Below are positions 61,334 through 64,000 of a stretch of DNA of 64,000 nt, piece by piece; the first letter of the stretch is position 1, and each line of letters begins with the position of its first letter. A program made the translations under genes and the position numbers. The DNA comes from Streptomyces sp. NBC_00234 (GTDB lineage Bacteria > Actinomycetota > Actinomycetes > Streptomycetales > Streptomycetaceae): the NCBI RefSeq assembly GCF_036195325.1, contig NZ_CP108101.1, positions 3,472,001 through 3,536,000 of the forward strand, written 5' to 3'. The notes beneath the pieces are model-generated. The model was not told the origin of the DNA. It saw nothing but the letters and a program-made list of their open reading frames with translations, and ran no database searches.

Positions 61334-62800
61334 TCAGCCCGGCCAGACGATCGCCTGCGTCTCGCTGTACGCGTGCAGGGCGTACGACCCCACGTCCCGG
61401 CCCACACCGCTCCGCTTGAAGCCGCCGAACGGCGCCTCCATGTTCCGGCCGATGGTGTTGACGCCGACCCCGCCCGCGCGCAGCCGTCCGGCGATCCGGA
61501 AGGCCCGGGCGACGTCCCCCGACCAGACGTAGTCGAGCAGCCCGTAGTCGCTGTCGTTGGCCAGGGCGATCCCCTCCTCCTCCTCGTCGAAGGGGACGAC
61601 CACGACGACCGGTCCGAAGATCTCCTCCCGCACGACGCGCATGTCGTTCGTGCAGTCGGCGAGCAGGGTGGGGGCCACGTAGAAGCCCCGGTCGAGACCG
61701 GCCGGGCGGGCGCCGCCCGCGGCGAGCCGCGCCCCTTCCTTCCGCCCGAGCTCGACGTACGACTCGACGCGGTCGCGGTGCGCGGCGGAGATGACCGGGC
61801 CGACGACCGTGCCGCGGGCGGTCGGGTCCCCGACCTTCAGGTAGCCCGCGTACGCGGCCAGCTTCCCGACCAGCTCGTCGTACACACCGCGCTGCGCCAG
61901 CACCCGGGTCGGGGCCGTGCAGATCTGGCCGCTGTAGAAGGAGAACGTCGTGCCGATGCCCGCCACCGCGGAGTCCAGGTCGGCGTCGTCGAGGACGAGC
62001 GCCGCCCCCTTGCCCCCCAGTTCCATCAGCTGCCGTTTCATCGAGCGCCCGCACACCTCGGCGATGCGCTGCCCCACGCCGGTCGAGCCGGTGAAGCTGA
62101 CCATGTCGACGTCGGGCGAGTCGACGGCGGCCTCCCCCGCCCCGGGGCCCGAACCGGTCACGACGTTGACGACGCCCGGCGGGATGCCCGCCTCTTCGAG
62201 GGCGGCGGCCATCGCGTAGACGGAGAGCGGGTCCTGCGGGGCCGGTTTCACGAGGACCGTGTTGCCCATGGCGAGCGCGGGGGCGATCTTGCCCGCCGCG
62301 TTGGCCCACGGGTTGTTGTACGAGGTGATGCAGGTGACGACCCCGACCGGGCGGCGGACGGCCAGCGCGCCGAAGACACCGGCCCGCCCCATCGGGCCCG
62401 CCTCGTTGATCTGCGGCGGCACGGCCTGCTCGACGGGTTCCAGCGCGCCCTTCGCGTACCGCCGGAAGCGGGCCGCGCCGACGGCCACCTGCATGCCGCC
62501 GGCCGTTCCCGTGGTCGCACCGCTCTCCGCCGAGGCCAGCACGGTGTGGGCGGCGGCGTCCCGCTGGATGATCCCGGCGGCCCGGTCCAGGATCGCGGCC
62601 CGCTCCTCCGGGCGGGTGCGCGACCAGGTGGCGAAGGCTTCGCGGGCCGCGGCGGCAGCCGCGTACACCTGCGCGCGGCTCGCCTCGGGCGCCCGTCCGA
62701 CGACCTCCTCGGTGGCCGGGTTGATCACGTCGTAGTGACCGCCGTCCGGCTCCGTCCACTCCCCGCCGATGAACAGCGGCTGCTCCGTCGTCCCGCTCAT
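61334..62800 (-). CDS. NAD-dependent aldehyde dehydrogenase
   Basis: The protein has 488 residues. The catalytic Glu (LMELGGKG) and Cys (SGQICTAPT) are present, with the usual NAD-binding FTGSTGVGQRI and the late EEIFGPVVVV and GGFKRSGVGRD patterns. It oxidises an aldehyde to its acid. The ATG overlaps the stop of the amidohydrolase gene by four bases (ATGA), so the two are translated together. The aldehyde probably arises in the same pathway, perhaps from an amine or amino alcohol after deacylation, but the substrate is not known. Confidence 0.92.
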   Translation of the reverse strand: MSGTTEQPLFIGGEWTEPDGGHYDVINPATEEVVGRAPEASRAQVYAAAAAAREAFATWSRTRPEERAAILDRAAGIIQRDAAAHTVLASAESGATTGTAGGMQVAVGAARFRRYAKGALEPVEQAVPPQINEAGPMGRAGVFGALAVRRPVGVVTCITSYNNPWANAAGKIAPALAMGNTVLVKPAPQDPLSVYAMAAALEEAGIPPGVVNVVTGSGPGAGEAAVDSPDVDMVSFTGSTGVGQRIAEVCGRSMKRQLMELGGKGAALVLDDADLDSAVAGIGTTFSFYSGQICTAPTRVLAQRGVYDELVGKLAAYAGYLKVGDPTARGTVVGPVISAAHRDRVESYVELGRKEGARLAAGGARPAGLDRGFYVAPTLLADCTNDMRVVREEIFGPVVVVVPFDEEEEGIALANDSDYGLLDYVWSGDVARAFRIAGRLRAGGVGVNTIGRNMEAPFGGFKRSGVGRDVGSYALHAYSETQAIVWPG

Positions 62801-64000
62801 GCGGTGCTCACCGTCCGGGTGTCGCGGCCGGAGCGGAGCACCGTGCCGGGGACCGCGCCGGTCACCTTGTCCTCGCGCAGCGTCTCGACGCCGTTGACGC
62901 GGACGGACACGATCCCGAGGGCCTTGGAGTCCAGGCGCGGGCTGTCGCCCGGCAGGTCGTGCACGAGGGTGGCGGGACCCGCGTCGATGCGTTCGGGATC
63001 GAAGAGGACGAGGTCGGCGTGGAAGCCTTCCTGGATGCGCCCCCGCTCGCGCAGGCCGAAGAGCTGCGCCGGGTCGTCGGTGAGCATCTTGACGGCCTGG
63101 GTCAGCGGGAGGAGTTTCCGGCCGCGCAGACAGTCGCCGAGAAAGCGTGTGGTGTACGGGGCTCCGCACATCCGGTCCAGGTGGGCGCCCGCGTCGGACC
63201 CCCCGAGCAGGACGTCCTCGTGTTCCCAGGTCTGGCGGCGCAGGTCCCAGGAGGCCGGGTCGTTGTCGGAGGGCATGGGCCACAGGACCGTACGCAGCTC
63301 GTCGACGGCACAGATCTCGACGAGGCACTGGAAGGGGTCCTGCCCGCGTTCGGCGGCGATGTCCCTGACGACGCGCCCCGTGAGTCCTTCGTTCGCCGGA
63401 CTGTAGGTGTCCCCGATGACGTAGCGGCCGAAGTCGGCGAGGCGGCGGAAGACGCCTGCCTCCTTGCTGTTGGCGCGGCGGAGCATCTCGGCACGGGTGC
63501 CGGCGTCGCGCAGCCGCTCGATGCGCTCGGGAACGGGGAGGGCGAGGATGTCGCCCCAGCCGGGGATGAGGTTGAGGGCGCAGAAGGTGCCGAGCGACAT
63601 GTTCATCGGCGTGAGGATCGGCATGGTGAGGGCGACGATCCGGCCGCCCGCGCGACGGGCCCGTTCGCTGGGTATCAGCTGGCGGGGTACGCGCTCGGGG
63701 ACGGCGGCGTCGATGGTGAGGACGTTCCAGTTGAGGGGCCGTCCGGCGGCTGCGCTCATGTCGACGAGCAGGTCGATCTCCTCGTCGGAGAACTGGTCGA
63801 GGCAGCCCGCGACGATCGCTTCGAGCTGGGTGCCCTCGTGCTCCCCGACGGCCCGGGACAGGGCGAGGAGCTCCTCGGGCCGTGCGTGCCGGGAGGCGAC
63901 CGGCTGTCCGTCGCCGTCGGAGTGGGTGGAGGACTGCGTGGTGGAGAGCCCCCAGGCCCCGGCGTCCATCGCGTCGTGGAGCAGCGCGGTCATGGCGGCC
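62797..64000 (-). CDS. N-acyl-D-amino-acid deacylase family amidohydrolase, N-terminus cut by the window
   Basis: The gene runs off the right end; about 400 codons are visible. The protein is an amidohydrolase (TIM barrel) of the D-aminoacylase type: AGAWGLSTTQSSTHSDG, TQLEAIVAGCLDQFSDEEIDLLVDMSAAAG, LLGGSDAGAHLDRMCGAPYTTRFLGDCLR (metal-site Asp) and the closing LRERGRIQEGFHADLVLFDPERI. It should hydrolyse N-acyl-D-amino acids or related amides. The metal-binding His residues of the first strand lie outside the window. It is the first visible gene of an operon with the aldehyde dehydrogenase gene. Confidence 0.88.
   Translation of the reverse strand, partial: AAMTALLHDAMDAGAWGLSTTQSSTHSDGDGQPVASRHARPEELLALSRAVGEHEGTQLEAIVAGCLDQFSDEEIDLLVDMSAAAGRPLNWNVLTIDAAVPERVPRQLIPSERARRAGGRIVALTMPILTPMNMSLGTFCALNLIPGWGDILALPVPERIERLRDAGTRAEMLRRANSKEAGVFRRLADFGRYVIGDTYSPANEGLTGRVVRDIAAERGQDPFQCLVEICAVDELRTVLWPMPSDNDPASWDLRRQTWEHEDVLLGGSDAGAHLDRMCGAPYTTRFLGDCLRGRKLLPLTQAVKMLTDDPAQLFGLRERGRIQEGFHADLVLFDPERIDAGPATLVHDLPGDSPRLDSKALGIVSVRVNGVETLREDKVTGAVPGTVLRSGRDTRTVSTA

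Noticed and set aside
61141..61419. 92-codon plus-strand frame after the permease control region
   Set aside because: Its second half turns into Arg/Pro-rich text antisense to the aldehyde dehydrogenase and it has no ribosome binding site. The first 30 residues look possible but cannot be supported.

Overview
The window is high-GC actinobacterial DNA and almost certainly chromosomal Streptomyces. The signs are the third-position GC bias (which also creates long antisense shadow frames), GTG and TTG starts with strong GGAGG-type ribosome binding sites, a DmdR-type iron box, an XRE/DUF397 pair next to a GPP34 gene and a D,D-carboxypeptidase, and CofGH (FbiC) for coenzyme F420. I annotate about 48 protein genes (two cut by the window ends) and one tRNA-Arg(CCT). 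I see no insertion sequence, prophage or CRISPR array.

Layout. 1-12.3 kb is mostly secreted proteins: a truncated RCC1-repeat protein, a lipoprotein, a 1386-residue SGNH hydrolase, an AMIN-like protein, a LuxR-type HTH solo, two paralogous small secreted proteins, tRNA-Arg, a small membrane protein and an FG-GAP protein. 12.5-19.5 kb is a tight operon for a surface or extracellular polysaccharide: a processive GT2 synthase, a GalE-like epimerase, UDP-glucose dehydrogenase, a UDP-glucuronate decarboxylase and a beta-helix lipoprotein. 19.65-22.2 kb is a two-gene conflict-type module: an EACC1 adaptor overlapping a caspase fused to an M16-like peptidase whose zinc motif is broken. An XRE/MmyB-type regulator follows it. 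22.9-31.1 kb holds membrane and envelope genes: a metallophosphoesterase, a zinc-ribbon membrane protein, a large polytopic protein and a D,D-carboxypeptidase with a roughly 465-residue disordered cytoplasmic region. 31.2-33.5 kb has the GPP34 gene and the Scr1/Scp1-like pair. 33.6-45 kb is metabolic: an SDR, an SSS symporter, an ADP-ribosylglycohydrolase homologue lacking its metal ligands, AhpD-like and old yellow enzymes with a MerR regulator, FbiC, a HAD-like protein lacking its nucleophile, and a methyltransferase. 45-59.5 kb has a GNAT, a TetR regulator, a Ser/Thr kinase with an extracellular ricin-type lectin, a transpeptidase PBP, three secreted or surface metallohydrolases, an F420-type luciferase-like enzyme, and a divergent iron-box pair (a penicillin acylase-GNAT fusion and a siderophore-interacting flavoprotein). 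59.5-64 kb carries an APC permease and an operon of an aldehyde dehydrogenase and a D-aminoacylase-type amidohydrolase that runs off the end.

The most unusual items are the EACC1/caspase/pseudo-M16 module, the iron-regulated cytoplasmic acylase-acetyltransferase fusion, the compact polysaccharide operon, and two apparent pseudoenzymes (the ADP-ribosylglycohydrolase homologue and the HAD homologue). Several well-formed palindromic operators can be paired with adjacent regulators. All function calls come from reading motifs by eye; no database search was possible.
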